Source: CAYWQB01 sp964460785
GTDB lineage: Bacteria; Chlamydiota; Chlamydiia; Chlamydiales; CAYWQB01
Direction: 5' to 3'
NCBI GenBank assembly: GCA_964460785.1
Contig: CAYWQB010000004.1
Span: 186,001 to 250,000, forward strand
DNA: 64,000 nt
The translations under genes were made by a program, and so were the position numbers. The notes below the pieces were generated by a model. It did no database searches. It worked only from the letters and a program-made list of their open reading frames with translations, and was not told the origin of the DNA. Below are positions 27,201 through 35,673 of this stretch, piece after piece (positions within the stretch are counted from its first letter, which is position 1; each line of letters starts with the position of its first letter).

Positions 27201-27989
27201 GATATCATAGGCTCTGGAGGTGCTTCAAACCAAGAAAGTTTTTGCGCATTTATCGAGCAGCAGTTTAAGCAGGTCCCTAGCTTAGGAGAGACATTCCCTC
27301 ACCTACAAAAAACTCTAGAGGGAGGAAAAACATCAGAACTAGACAAGGCCTCTCCTTTAGAAAAAGCTTTGATAAAGTTTTATGAAGAGGGTGGAGACTC
27401 CCTTTTAGAAATTGGTTCTTTGGTGGAAGAAAGTAAAGAGGTGCCATTAGTATTTTCATTAGCCATGGACTTTTTTATCTCCAACCTTGAACAACCTTCA
27501 GTTCAATCTTCTAGCTTTACTGTCGTCGATACAGATGATCCTATAGATATATTTAACTGTGGGGTAGGAGATAGCTGTCAACGTATTGATGGAAAGCCAA
27601 CAACTAACCAATATGTACTGGGCTATTGTTTAGATGGAAAAAATCGAATGGTCGCTGTAAAGGATGAAAATGGAAACCTTGTGGCTAGACATATTCTTCG
27701 TCTTGCTTGGGATGAAGAAAGCAAGCAGCCAGCTCTTTACTTAGAGCCTCTATACTCTACTGTATCTAAAAAAGAGTTTCCTGTCCCTTGTGAGAGCCTT
27801 CTCCTTTGGCAAGCGGCTCAAACAGCTTGTAAATTGGGGATCCCTCTCTATAGAGGGTTAGAAAAAGGTGGAACAAGCGCGGATCTTACATCTTTGACCT
27901 TTTATTCTTCTAAGGGAATAGAGGGGTATGATGATACAATAGCTGAACAAGGAAGGGTTAGGGTTGGCCGGGGGCATCTCTTAACATAA
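24249..27989 (+). CDS. Giant helical protein with conserved C-terminal SCQ domain, effector candidate
   Basis: A 1246-aa cytoplasmic-looking protein without signal peptide or membrane span. Residues ~100-1090 are regular amphipathic helices in HEAT-like or solenoid style, rich in Leu and Glu. The last ~150 residues differ: D-D-P-I-D-I-F-N-C-G, then G-D-S-C-Q-R-I-D-G, G-Y-C-L-D-G-K-N-R, D-E-N-G-N-L-V-A-R and R-L-A-W-D-E with L-Y-L-E-P-L-Y. I associate this block, from memory only, with large hypothetical proteins of environmental chlamydiae. Cys in S-C-Q is an attractive catalytic candidate but unproven. Monocistronic, with an unusually strong ribosome-binding site. Confidence 0.6.
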   Translation: MVDPIIYTSQVRQALISGKEEAAQELKLLQGRKVAIVCTEEESAAVKAYIKAQESLRLEPGDQAPTLNKEANPLSQPHFSESGTKALLSALNQGSSEEVLDKEQSITSKQFIHFYREQVSSLSTEDKKREYLNDLLNKDPEMASAVIADILLEDTEKWLPLLLSLDWTVDELLALTDQVGLENPKLPITFLLSLPPSKEFENICVLNTLASDPKGKYNQQIINDIRGSKVSERGQAKVLGKLLYRSPVEYIPQILKQAESLPLEDPTLNDFFIAAVAASEIEDAIEGIEAYIKEKKEQGAESPVLSAPQSKLVIAIFRNVNNEEIVLDPSEYVELWPSLFEEMTFPTMEEKIEVLQLISGFSKDLSYVDGLKMPDRESYLEGVYTLFFSGSSVMEDFSFIQPEAVGKIKHFLKKSGLSEAEKNSLIKRYLQEINQSCSMTHLLSYSPHGNLIDMLKRKKRELIIPFLTESTFEAKDMESALELCLSGDLNKQENFALLSKLMTYPWFNLSQLIKSRMGYSFPRLSKEDVDNLLNQDNLKLYMQKDNGVELSFLLRFQPYTSSSVQSSEEVAEVGKTEDLIEKAFLVGSLSEGGTVEELAKIRNPLVIKMAMLNRLIKLSTEHKENFKKSLQEILDGRGREWQEIEQQASELLGEEEWARFKSELLPLSPKFLLEKAGEIIFVSENQSLDGEAYQLLKKEVMPAVHKLWSKEQANFLVRFTAMQLASSPSYLEHYQLWSHKASGKGKLPLPTIPLVPMLAKLGMEAYQEDPKGTDTVRESLVGKLEKTKDLFKGGQHHLRADFLSLSEEICNTHALSSLEQLQLMDALLPSASSKGKERANQLRSNIRLCKAILSSRGGVEGLAEIVKEKGPILEKINRWIQSQWDEREFLGIGELSPEQEANYRYYFFDHPMADSFKTYVRVHKNADTYNVKKNLPILARALIEGNCKEVRYKLEGDEHLTKIATKYPEVWEGWKADPQPQKFSDIIGSGGASNQESFCAFIEQQFKQVPSLGETFPHLQKTLEGGKTSELDKASPLEKALIKFYEEGGDSLLEIGSLVEESKEVPLVFSLAMDFFISNLEQPSVQSSSFTVVDTDDPIDIFNCGVGDSCQRIDGKPTTNQYVLGYCLDGKNRMVAVKDENGNLVARHILRLAWDEESKQPALYLEPLYSTVSKKEFPVPCESLLLWQAAQTACKLGIPLYRGLEKGGTSADLTSLTFYSSKGIEGYDDTIAEQGRVRVGRGHLLT

Positions 27990-28088
27990 CCATTTTTTAG
28001 CCCTCTGAAGACCTAGGGGGAAGCTCTTGATGGAAAACGCATAGAAAGGCAAAATTACTTCCTTTTAGATTAAAAAGAGAGACCTCGC

Positions 28089-28565
28089 ATGGATGTCTAT
28101 ACAATAGACCTAGAAACAGCTGCAGGCAAAACCCACTCATTGCAAGAGTGCAAAGATCACCACATTTTACTTGTCAATATAGCGAATAAATGTGGGTTTC
28201 ATGGGCAGGAGCAAGAATTAATTGACTGGGCAAAAGAGTGGCAAGATAAGCCTTTTGTCCTGGTTCTTTTTCCCTGCCACCAATTCTTAAGGCAGGAAAA
28301 GCGCTCTGAAAAGGAGCTTTGTCATCTAGCATCAAACCTTCCAAAGAATGTATGGGTTCTTAAAAAGGGGGAAGTGCTGGGAGATCATGCACATCCTCTT
28401 TATCAGCAGCTGAAGAAAGAGCTTAAAGGTGACTTGCACTTGCCTGTTGTCCCCTGGAACTATACAAAGATCTGGATTGCACCAAATGCTTCAACCGTGC
28501 GGCGCTTCTTACCCTCTGAAGGAGTAGAAAGTGTGAAAAAAGAGCTTTCTCAGCATCTCTCTTGA
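28089..28565 (+). CDS. Glutathione peroxidase-like thiol peroxidase
   Basis: A 158-aa member of the glutathione peroxidase (BtuE/Gpx) family, reducing hydrogen peroxide or lipid peroxides. V-N-I-A-N-K-C-G-F carries the peroxidatic Cys, L-F-P-C-H-Q-F-L-R-Q-E corresponds to the usual F-P-C-N-Q-F-x-x-Q-E with the catalytic Gln replaced in context by H-Q, and W-N-Y-T-K-I-W-I-A-P-N matches the W-N-F-x-K-F block with the catalytic Trp/Asn. It is somewhat diverged but complete. The stop overlaps the next start (TGATG), so it leads a coupled three-gene operon. Confidence 0.85.
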   Translation: MDVYTIDLETAAGKTHSLQECKDHHILLVNIANKCGFHGQEQELIDWAKEWQDKPFVLVLFPCHQFLRQEKRSEKELCHLASNLPKNVWVLKKGEVLGDHAHPLYQQLKKELKGDLHLPVVPWNYTKIWIAPNASTVRRFLPSEGVESVKKELSQHLS

Positions 28566-29443
28566 TGGAGATATCTATACCTTTAGTTCGCACACTTATA
28601 GCTAGCCAATTTCCTCAATGGGCAGATTTGCCAATCACTCCTGTAGCCAAGTCAGGATGGGATCATCGCACATTTCATTTAGGGAGTGCGCTATCTGTTC
28701 GCTTACCCAGTCAAGCTTGCTATGCACCCCAGGTGCAAAAAGAGTGGCAGTGGCTACCCTTTCTTCAAAAGCAGATGTGTACCTCTATTTCTCAGCCTCT
28801 AGGTTTAGGGCTTCCTAATGAAGGGTTTCCCTGGCACTGGGGGATATACCAGTGGCTAGAGGGAAAAGCGGTTCGAGATCAGAGAGACTTTCCTAAAATA
28901 GCCTTAGCTGAAGACCTTGCCCACTTTCTCAAAGAGCTCCATAAAATCCCCACAACTTGTGGGCCAAGGCCTGGAGAGCATAACTTTTTTCGGGGAGGGG
29001 CTTTGCAGGTTTACCATAAAGAAGTGGAACATGCCCTGAGTCGTTTAAAGGGCCAGATAGACACCTCAAAAGCAAGAAGCATTTGGCAGCAAGCCCTCGC
29101 TTCAGCATGGGAAGCGGGTCCTGTTTGGGTACATGGCGATATTAGTGTAGGTAATCTTCTCGCCCAAGATGGGCGACTTTGTGCTTGTATTGACTTTGGC
29201 CTACTATCGATTGGGGACCCTGCCTGTGACTTGGTGATGGCTTGGACATTCTTCGACCAAGAAAGTCGAGACCTTTTTCGCAACAGACTCGACTTAGATC
29301 AAAAAACATGGGAGCGAGCCAAAGGGTGGGCTCTTTGGAAGGCTCTGATTACAGAGGCAAAGCCTAATTCTGGACCATCTCTTGAAAAAAAACAGAGCCA
29401 AAGGGTGCTGCAGGCGCTTCTTAATGGAAAGGAGGATGTATGA
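28565..29443 (+). CDS. APH-family phosphotransferase (aminoglycoside/choline kinase fold)
   Basis: A 292-aa kinase-fold protein. It has S-V-R-L-P-S in the N-lobe, a catalytic loop W-V-H-G-D-I-S-V-G-N-L-L, and the metal-binding I-D-F-G-L-L-S-I-G-D-P-A-C-D-L, which define the APH/ChoK-like family that phosphorylates small molecules, including some antibiotics. The true substrate cannot be read from sequence. I use ATG 28565; a TTG directly before it would add one residue. It overlaps both neighbours (TGATG upstream, ATGA downstream). Confidence 0.8.
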   Translation: MEISIPLVRTLIASQFPQWADLPITPVAKSGWDHRTFHLGSALSVRLPSQACYAPQVQKEWQWLPFLQKQMCTSISQPLGLGLPNEGFPWHWGIYQWLEGKAVRDQRDFPKIALAEDLAHFLKELHKIPTTCGPRPGEHNFFRGGALQVYHKEVEHALSRLKGQIDTSKARSIWQQALASAWEAGPVWVHGDISVGNLLAQDGRLCACIDFGLLSIGDPACDLVMAWTFFDQESRDLFRNRLDLDQKTWERAKGWALWKALITEAKPNSGPSLEKKQSQRVLQALLNGKEDV

Positions 29444-30867
29444 GCAGTCAGACCCTTTTTGCAGGAGCTCCGATTTTTCAACCTATTGAACAACTGCCTT
29501 CTCTGTTTTTTACTCCATGGAGGCCTTTGAGCCTTGAGCAACCTAAGACCCTTTTGTTCAATGAGCCTTTAGCATGTGCGCTGGGTCTTAACCTGCAGCA
29601 GCTGCAAGGGATGGCGGGAGCAAAAGAGCTTGCTGGGCAAGGGAGGCAAGGAGTCGCCATGGCTTATGCTGGGCACCAGTTTGGTCATTTCGTGCCACAA
29701 CTAGGGGATGGGCGAGCCTTGCTCCTGGGAAGCCTAAAGAGCCAAGGGACCTTTTATGACATTCATCTAAAGGGGAGTGGCCCGACACCCTATGCTCGAG
29801 GGGGAGATGGCCTGTGTCCACTGGGGCCCGCCATCCGAGAGTTTTTGGTTAGTGAAGCGATGTATGCTCTTGGGGTCCCAACAACAAGAGCGCTCTCTGT
29901 CGTAGAAACAGGGATCAGTACCTATCGTGATAAAGAACTACCCGGAGCGATTCTAACACGGGTAGCAAAGAGTCATATCCGTGGAGGAACATTTGAGCTC
30001 GCTTTTCACCAAGGCCAGTTATCCGACCTTCAAAAGCTCGCAGACTTTTCTATCGAACGAAGTGACCCTACTGTAGCTTCAGCTACTCAACCATATGAAG
30101 CTTTGTACCGCGAGGTGGTCTCTTCGCAAGCCAAGCTGGTTGCCCAATGGATGTTGATCGGCTTTGTGCATGGGGTGATGAATACCGATAACATGTCTCT
30201 TTCAGGAGAAACTATTGATTATGGCCCTTGTGCCTATCTTGATGCGTATGATCCGAACAAAGTCTTTAGCTTTATCGATCAGCAAGGGCGCTATGCTTAT
30301 AGCAACCAGCCAGCTATTGCTTACTGGAACCTCCATGTTCTTGGTAAGGTAATGAGCCCACTTTTTGATGACCCAGAGCCTGTACAGGAAGCTTTACATA
30401 ATTATTGGAGCCTATTCAATACAGCATGGGAAAAGGGAATGTGTCATAAACTAGGCCTGGCCTTTGATGATCCTAAGGCTCAAGGATTGATTGATCGCTT
30501 GCTCGTTCTAATGGCACAAAATCAAGCTGATTACACGGCTACTTTCCTCCAGTTAACGGAAGAAAGTCGCGAGGGATTTTCCCAACTGTTTATGAAAGCA
30601 GAAGCAGCGAAAGAGTGGTTTGATCAGTGGAGTACCATGGCAACAGCAGATGGAAAAGACAACATGGGGCAATATAACCCAATCTATATTCCTCGTAATC
30701 ATCTGGTTGAGCGTGCGATCCAGCAAGCATACCAAGGAGACTTAAGGGGCGCTATCCAATTGCTGCAAGCTCTGCGCAATCCCTTTGTCAAAGAGAAGGG
30801 GACTTCTGAACTATCTAGACCGCCATCGAAAGAGGAACAAGTCCAGCAAACCTTTTGTGGAACCTGA
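29440..30867 (+). CDS. selO: Protein adenylyltransferase SelO (YdiU/UPF0061)
   Basis: A 475-aa pseudokinase-fold enzyme that transfers AMP to protein Ser/Thr/Tyr and in bacteria responds to oxidative stress. Visible signatures: A-Y-A-G-H-Q-F-G-H-F-V-P-Q-L-G-D-G-R-A, H-L-K-G-S-G-P-T-P-Y-A-R-G-G-D-G, L-G-P-A-I-R-E-F-L-V-S-E-A-M, and G-F-V-H-G-V-M-N-T-D-N-M-S with I-D-Y-G-P-C-A-Y-L-D. The length matches E. coli YdiU. The ATG overlaps the previous stop (ATGA). Its coupling to a peroxidase supports a redox-stress operon. Confidence 0.93.
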   Translation: MSSQTLFAGAPIFQPIEQLPSLFFTPWRPLSLEQPKTLLFNEPLACALGLNLQQLQGMAGAKELAGQGRQGVAMAYAGHQFGHFVPQLGDGRALLLGSLKSQGTFYDIHLKGSGPTPYARGGDGLCPLGPAIREFLVSEAMYALGVPTTRALSVVETGISTYRDKELPGAILTRVAKSHIRGGTFELAFHQGQLSDLQKLADFSIERSDPTVASATQPYEALYREVVSSQAKLVAQWMLIGFVHGVMNTDNMSLSGETIDYGPCAYLDAYDPNKVFSFIDQQGRYAYSNQPAIAYWNLHVLGKVMSPLFDDPEPVQEALHNYWSLFNTAWEKGMCHKLGLAFDDPKAQGLIDRLLVLMAQNQADYTATFLQLTEESREGFSQLFMKAEAAKEWFDQWSTMATADGKDNMGQYNPIYIPRNHLVERAIQQAYQGDLRGAIQLLQALRNPFVKEKGTSELSRPPSKEEQVQQTFCGT

Positions 30868-30927
30868 AGACTTTTAACCAAAAAAAAATTATAGGGGCCT
30901 ATAGCAAAGAACAACTAGGTCTCTATA

Positions 30928-32961
30928 ATGGCACACCTTCCTGCGTCTTCTTACCGATTACAACTATCTCAATCTTTTACCTTAAAAGATGCAGAAAAAG
31001 CTCTTCCGTACTTACAGAGGCTTGGAATCGAAATGGTTTATACAAGTCCCTGCTTTGAGATAGTTGTAGGTAGCCAGAATCCTTATATGATTACAAACCC
31101 TGCGAAGATCGCAAAAAGCTTGGGTGGAGAGGAGGCATTTACCTCTTTTTGTGTGAAGTGCCAAGAGTTGGGGCTCCAGCATATGATGGATATTGTTCCT
31201 AATCACATGGCAGCTCATCCTGAAAATCCTTGGTGGCAAGATGTATTAGAACATGGACAAAGCTCTCCCTATGCATCTTACTTTGATATCGATTGGGAGG
31301 ATGCTTCCAAGCATGGTGTGACAAGGCTTGATGCAAAGAACATTCATGGAACGATCAACTACCGGCGATTCTTCGATATTTGTGATATGGTGGGGTTGAA
31401 TATTGAGCATGATAATGTCTTCCAGGCATACTTTCAGGCAATTGCAGGATATGTGAAAAATGGATGGGTGCAAGGGTTTCGCATTGATCATATCGATGGG
31501 CTTAAAAAGCCTAGGCACTTTTTAGATAAGGTAAAAGCCAGCTTCCCTCATGTTTTTCTTTATCTAGAAAAAATTCTTCAAGATGGAGAATTGTTGCGTG
31601 AAGGATGGCCTGTAGAAGGGTGTGTGGGCTATGAGGTTCTTTACCTAATAGACCAAGTTCTTCTAGATGTAGAAGGGGAAAAGCCTCTAACAGATCTCTA
31701 TCAGCAGGTTCAGGAGGAGAGGTTTGTTGATCTACCTAAAATAAAAACAAACTATTTGCAAAAGTACCTATCTAGTGAAGTCGATCGGTTTAGCCGTTGG
31801 TTTGGTTGCTCTAAAGATGAGCTTTTAGTTTTTTTAAGTCACTTTCCTATTTATCGAACCTATATAGAAGAGGAGGGGGAGTTAGCAGAGGAAGATTGCC
31901 AGGCTATTCAGCAAGCTTCAAAACATTGTACAGGCTCTTTTTTCCCAGATGAGGTGGTTAAGCCTACTCATAGAAAGGCACTTATGAAGCTTCAGCAGAT
32001 TTTACCTGCAGTGTTTGCTAAGGGATTTGAGGATACGTATAATTATCGTTACTTGCGCTTGACTTCTCTCAATGAGGTAGGAGGAAAACCTCAGAATTTT
32101 TCCATTACGAATGATTACTTTCACCAACGTGTGCAGCAGCTCTTTCAATCTTGGCCTTATACTATGCATGTGCTTTCTACCCATGATACGAAACGGTCCT
32201 TAGATGCACGCATGCGCCTTCATTGTCTTGCAGAAGACCCTGATTGTTTCAGAGAAAATCTCAGCCATTGGTATCAGTTGTTAGATCCATTTGAAAGTCC
32301 ACGCATGATGTACTTCTTTCTTCAATCTCTTTTAGCAATTTCTGGAGAAAGGCAGGAAGAGAGAGTTTTGTCTTACATGGTAAAAGCCGCTCGAGAGGGA
32401 AAGTACTATAGTGATCACTTAACTCCAGACACAGCCTTTGAGAGGCGCCTTTGCACTTGGGTGCAAAAGGCCTTAAGGCACAAAGAGTTTATGAAGCACT
32501 TTACTCTGTTTAAAGAGCAGTTAGCTGAGGCTGCAGAAAGAAAAAGTTTATCCGCCCTAGTCCTGCAGTTTGGTCTTCCAGGAGTGATGGATCTCTACCA
32601 GGGAGAAGAGTTAACGGCAGCAAACTTAGTTGACCCAGATAATCGCCGCTCTGTAGATTTTGATCTGTGTTGTGAGCTGCTTCAAACAGCCCCTCCTAAG
32701 AAGATGGAGGTCATTTATGCAGGTTTGCACGCAAGAAGTCAGTACCGAAAGTTATTTCAAGAAGGGGAGTACAAACCTCTTCAAACAGGTGCAGACCAAG
32801 TAGGCTTTCGGAGAGAGCTCAATAAGCAAGCGGCTGTTGTTCTTGTAAATAAGTTTCACTTTAAAAAGAACAAGAGGCCCTTTCTAGAAGTGCCCTCTCA
32901 TGCTAAAAGCTTACTTCCTGAGCCTAAGGGGGATTTTATTTTTTATCTCGAAGAGTCTTAA
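30928..32961 (+). CDS. treY: Malto-oligosyltrehalose synthase
   Basis: A 677-aa GH13 enzyme that converts the reducing end of maltodextrin or glycogen chains into a trehalosyl end. It has S-S-Y-R-L-Q, V-Y-T-S-P, G-G-E-E-A-F, D-I-V-P-N-H-M-A, I-N-Y-R-R-F-F-D-I, the catalytic loop G-F-R-I-D-H-I-D-G-L, Y-L-E-K-I-L-Q-D-G-E, W-P-V-E-G-C-V-G-Y-E and S-T-H-D-T-K-R-S, all characteristic of TreY. It is slightly shorter than typical homologues. No treZ partner, which would release trehalose, is present here. It lies 60 nt after selO, and a small hairpin (TATAGG/CCTATA, 30891-30904) separates them. Confidence 0.88.
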   Translation: MAHLPASSYRLQLSQSFTLKDAEKALPYLQRLGIEMVYTSPCFEIVVGSQNPYMITNPAKIAKSLGGEEAFTSFCVKCQELGLQHMMDIVPNHMAAHPENPWWQDVLEHGQSSPYASYFDIDWEDASKHGVTRLDAKNIHGTINYRRFFDICDMVGLNIEHDNVFQAYFQAIAGYVKNGWVQGFRIDHIDGLKKPRHFLDKVKASFPHVFLYLEKILQDGELLREGWPVEGCVGYEVLYLIDQVLLDVEGEKPLTDLYQQVQEERFVDLPKIKTNYLQKYLSSEVDRFSRWFGCSKDELLVFLSHFPIYRTYIEEEGELAEEDCQAIQQASKHCTGSFFPDEVVKPTHRKALMKLQQILPAVFAKGFEDTYNYRYLRLTSLNEVGGKPQNFSITNDYFHQRVQQLFQSWPYTMHVLSTHDTKRSLDARMRLHCLAEDPDCFRENLSHWYQLLDPFESPRMMYFFLQSLLAISGERQEERVLSYMVKAAREGKYYSDHLTPDTAFERRLCTWVQKALRHKEFMKHFTLFKEQLAEAAERKSLSALVLQFGLPGVMDLYQGEELTAANLVDPDNRRSVDFDLCCELLQTAPPKKMEVIYAGLHARSQYRKLFQEGEYKPLQTGADQVGFRRELNKQAAVVLVNKFHFKKNKRPFLEVPSHAKSLLPEPKGDFIFYLEES

Positions 32962-33076
32962 GAATTAATAATATATAGTAATTTTTTTAAAAAGGCTCTT
33001 CTGCAGCTTGACCCTTCATAGCACTTAGGAGTAACCTAAAGGTGTACAGGTGATTATGAGATAAGGGCTTTGAGGC

Positions 33077-34282
33077 GTGAAGCGAGTTGCAATCATTGGA
33101 GGGGGCTTAGCTGGCCTTTCCGCGGCCTATCACTTAGAAAAGAATGGGCGTTATTCAATAGACCTATATGAGGCGAGTGGCCTTGTAGGAGGAGCTCTGA
33201 AAAGTCGGCAAAGAGCGGGCTTTTATCTTGATGAAGGGTTTCAAACATTTTTGGATAGCTATGAGGAAATGAGTCATTTTCCTTACCTACAAAAAATGGG
33301 GACCCAGCGATTTATGAGTTGTGTGCAGTATTGGCATGAGGGGCGCTTTTATAAAGTGGTCAACCCTCTAAAACATCCCTTTTTATTTGCTACACTTGTT
33401 GGAAAGCAATTGCCTCACTTAAAGCCTGCAATGAAAGTATTACGTGCATTGATGACCAATAAGCACTTTGAAGGGAGAGAAGCAAAGTCAATCGATAGTT
33501 TTCTGAATGAGGTTGGGGGTGGAGATCCATTCATCGAGCAGTTTTTAAAGCCTTTTCTTCGCGGAGTCTTTCAGGATCCAGGGCTTTGTACTCACCCTTC
33601 TCTCTTACAAAATATTACTCCTTATTTTTTGCGAGGAGAGGCTCACATACCTGTAAGAGGGATGCAAGAGATTCCTATGCGCATGCGGCAGTCATTAAAA
33701 TCGGTCAATATTTTTACAAACAATCAAATAGAAGGGGTTGATGGAGAAACTTTATGGTCTTCAAAGAGAGGGAAATTTTCTTATGACTTGATTATCAATG
33801 CATGCGCCTTGCATCAAGTCACTCGTTTTTTTGATAGTTTGCCACAGGTAAAAATGTTGCCAACAGAGGTTCTTTACTTTGTGACAGATCGACTTCCAGC
33901 AGGAAAGCGGCCCACCCTCAGTGTCTTTCCTCAAGGTTCAGGCTGCTTAAACCATCTCAGTATGTCTCGACAAAAAGGGAAAGTATTAATTTCTGCAACA
34001 GCTCTTGTCCCAGGAGTGACTGTCGGCCAGGTTGAAAAGTGTATTCGCTCATACTTCCCTAAAGTAGAGTCTTTAACATTTTTGTGTAAAAGCTATGTGA
34101 AAGAGTCTTTGCCTAGGCAAAGCCCTTCTGCTTTGAAAAATATTCAGCATGTCCACAATCAGCTGCAGGTTATTGAAAAAACCACCCCCACTCTTTTTAC
34201 TGTCCTGTATCAAAAATACTCCTCAATTAATGAAGCGCTTGCTTCAGGGAGAAAGGTGGCAGTGCGAGCTTTGGCTCGTTAA
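33077..34282 (+). CDS. FAD-dependent oxidoreductase, amine oxidase/phytoene desaturase-like
   Basis: A 401-aa flavoprotein beginning R-V-A-I-I-G-G-G-L-A-G-L-S-A-A-Y-H-L and Y-E-A-S-G-L-V-G-G-A, the Rossmann and G-G motifs of the amine oxidase/protoporphyrinogen oxidase/phytoene desaturase group. The middle (F-L-K-P-F-L-R-G-V-F-Q-D, R-G-E-A-H-I-P-V-R-G-M-Q-E-I-P) resembles carotenoid-desaturase-like proteins more than the two amine oxidases at 9-12 kb. The usual C-terminal FAD motif is short or degenerate. Substrate unknown. The start is GTG 33077. Confidence 0.7.
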   Translation: MKRVAIIGGGLAGLSAAYHLEKNGRYSIDLYEASGLVGGALKSRQRAGFYLDEGFQTFLDSYEEMSHFPYLQKMGTQRFMSCVQYWHEGRFYKVVNPLKHPFLFATLVGKQLPHLKPAMKVLRALMTNKHFEGREAKSIDSFLNEVGGGDPFIEQFLKPFLRGVFQDPGLCTHPSLLQNITPYFLRGEAHIPVRGMQEIPMRMRQSLKSVNIFTNNQIEGVDGETLWSSKRGKFSYDLIINACALHQVTRFFDSLPQVKMLPTEVLYFVTDRLPAGKRPTLSVFPQGSGCLNHLSMSRQKGKVLISATALVPGVTVGQVEKCIRSYFPKVESLTFLCKSYVKESLPRQSPSALKNIQHVHNQLQVIEKTTPTLFTVLYQKYSSINEALASGRKVAVRALAR

Positions 34283-34313
34283 TCTTTTGAAAAGGAAAGA
34301 GTTAAGGGTTGAT

Positions 34314-34343
34314 AAAGTTAATATTGACTTCAACATTAACTTT
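34314..34343. terminator. Inverted repeat AAAGTTAAT / ATTAACTTT
   Basis: Perfect 9-bp arms (34314-34322 and 34335-34343) enclose 12 nt, 31 nt past the oxidoreductase stop and followed by TTC. It could be an AT-rich Rho-independent terminator for that gene or an operator for the gene starting at 34384. Confidence 0.4.
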
Positions 34344-34383
34344 TTCTAAAGTTTTTTCCCTTTTTGCCAAACATAAGAAAAAA

Positions 34384-35673
34384 ATGTCTATTTCCTCCTA
34401 TAAAAGCCCCATCCCTCCTGTCTTCAATGCGCTCATTCGTGGAGAGTCCTATAAAAGCAAAGATCCGCACCTTACTGCTGAACTAAAGGTAAAGGGAAAG
34501 TCTATTGCTGATCGAGATTTCGATTGCCATGGAGAGGCTTTTACAGACCATGGTAAAGGGATGGCTTTAGTCATTTTAAATATGATGGCTCATGCTAAAG
34601 ATTTTTTGAAAGAGTGTGCGCAGTCTGATGATTTAGCTTCCCTAAGTTCAGATTTAGTCCAAAAATTTACAGCGATCTCAACACATGGCCCTAGAATTAA
34701 TTATGAGAGAAAGGGCGTGGGAGCACTTGCCATTGAAGTTATAGGGAGAAGGTCTATACAAGACTTCGGCTCCATAACCTATATGGAAGTAAGAGTCAGA
34801 GCAAACTCGCAAAAAGTAAAAGACCTCGTCCAGTTCTTCTTTAGTGAAATGGCTCCTGTTTTACCGATTCTGACAGCTGCAGATACAGATGGATATGGAA
34901 CAACGCTAGGAGAGGAGTATCTCCTCAAGCATATGCATGCTCCACGTTGGCAAGAAAGGAATGGAGAGTTTGTTGGCAAACACCTCTTTATAGGGCAACT
35001 CGTTGTGAACCCTCAGCACAACCCTCTTGTATCTGTTTTAACTTCTGCAGTAGGAAGAAAGCCCACACCTTTAAAGTTAACAAATGGTGATCTTTCCGTG
35101 ACCTTGCTGAGAAGTAGCTTAAAAGCTTCTTCCAACCGCTATACAATTAGTGGTGAGGCAATGACACAAAAGGGAAAAGAGCTTTCAGAAGTGATGATGA
35201 CTGTTTTTGATCACTCAGCTAGCTTTTTAAACAAATGCAGAAAAAATAAAGTTGCAGATCGAGTTTTTACCTGCCTGATTGAAAAACTGCCCTATGTAAC
35301 AGAAAGGTCTCCAACTATAGATTGTATCGTTTCAGGAGAAGAGAAACTTTCTTTACATGTCAATGTAGAGAGGCATACAAGAGAGAATCGATCAACATCA
35401 ATCTTGTGGGTTCAAGTACAAGCAACAACAGGTCGTATTAAAGCGTTTGCTAATGACTTTTTTAATGAGATGGCACGGGCTCTTCCTCTCATGGCGGGGA
35501 TACAAGATAAAAGCCATCACTTGAAGGTTGGAGAAAAGTATACGCTTAAGCATATGCATGCAATGCGCTGGCAAGAAAGGAATGGAGAGTTTACTGGGAA
35601 GCACTTGTTTGTTGGCCAGCTTGTATGCAAGTCAGAGTCAGAATTTACTGAGTCTGCAGCGAAGGCTGGATAA
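34384..35673 (+). CDS. Protein of two tandem homologous domains, unknown
   Basis: A protein of 429 aa from ATG 34384 (a TTG at 34309 would extend it by 25 residues). It is an internal duplication: each half of ~200 residues runs through an F-F-x-E-M-A-x-x-L-P block into G-E-x-Y-x-L-K-H-M-H-A, then R-W-Q-E-R-N-G-E-F and G-K-H-L-F-x-G-Q-L-V. The His-rich and aromatic conserved block looks like a binding or active site, but no known family is recognised. The last 29 nt overlap a convergent gene. It begins the run of effector-like genes. Confidence 0.6.
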   Translation: MSISSYKSPIPPVFNALIRGESYKSKDPHLTAELKVKGKSIADRDFDCHGEAFTDHGKGMALVILNMMAHAKDFLKECAQSDDLASLSSDLVQKFTAISTHGPRINYERKGVGALAIEVIGRRSIQDFGSITYMEVRVRANSQKVKDLVQFFFSEMAPVLPILTAADTDGYGTTLGEEYLLKHMHAPRWQERNGEFVGKHLFIGQLVVNPQHNPLVSVLTSAVGRKPTPLKLTNGDLSVTLLRSSLKASSNRYTISGEAMTQKGKELSEVMMTVFDHSASFLNKCRKNKVADRVFTCLIEKLPYVTERSPTIDCIVSGEEKLSLHVNVERHTRENRSTSILWVQVQATTGRIKAFANDFFNEMARALPLMAGIQDKSHHLKVGEKYTLKHMHAMRWQERNGEFTGKHLFVGQLVCKSESEFTESAAKAG

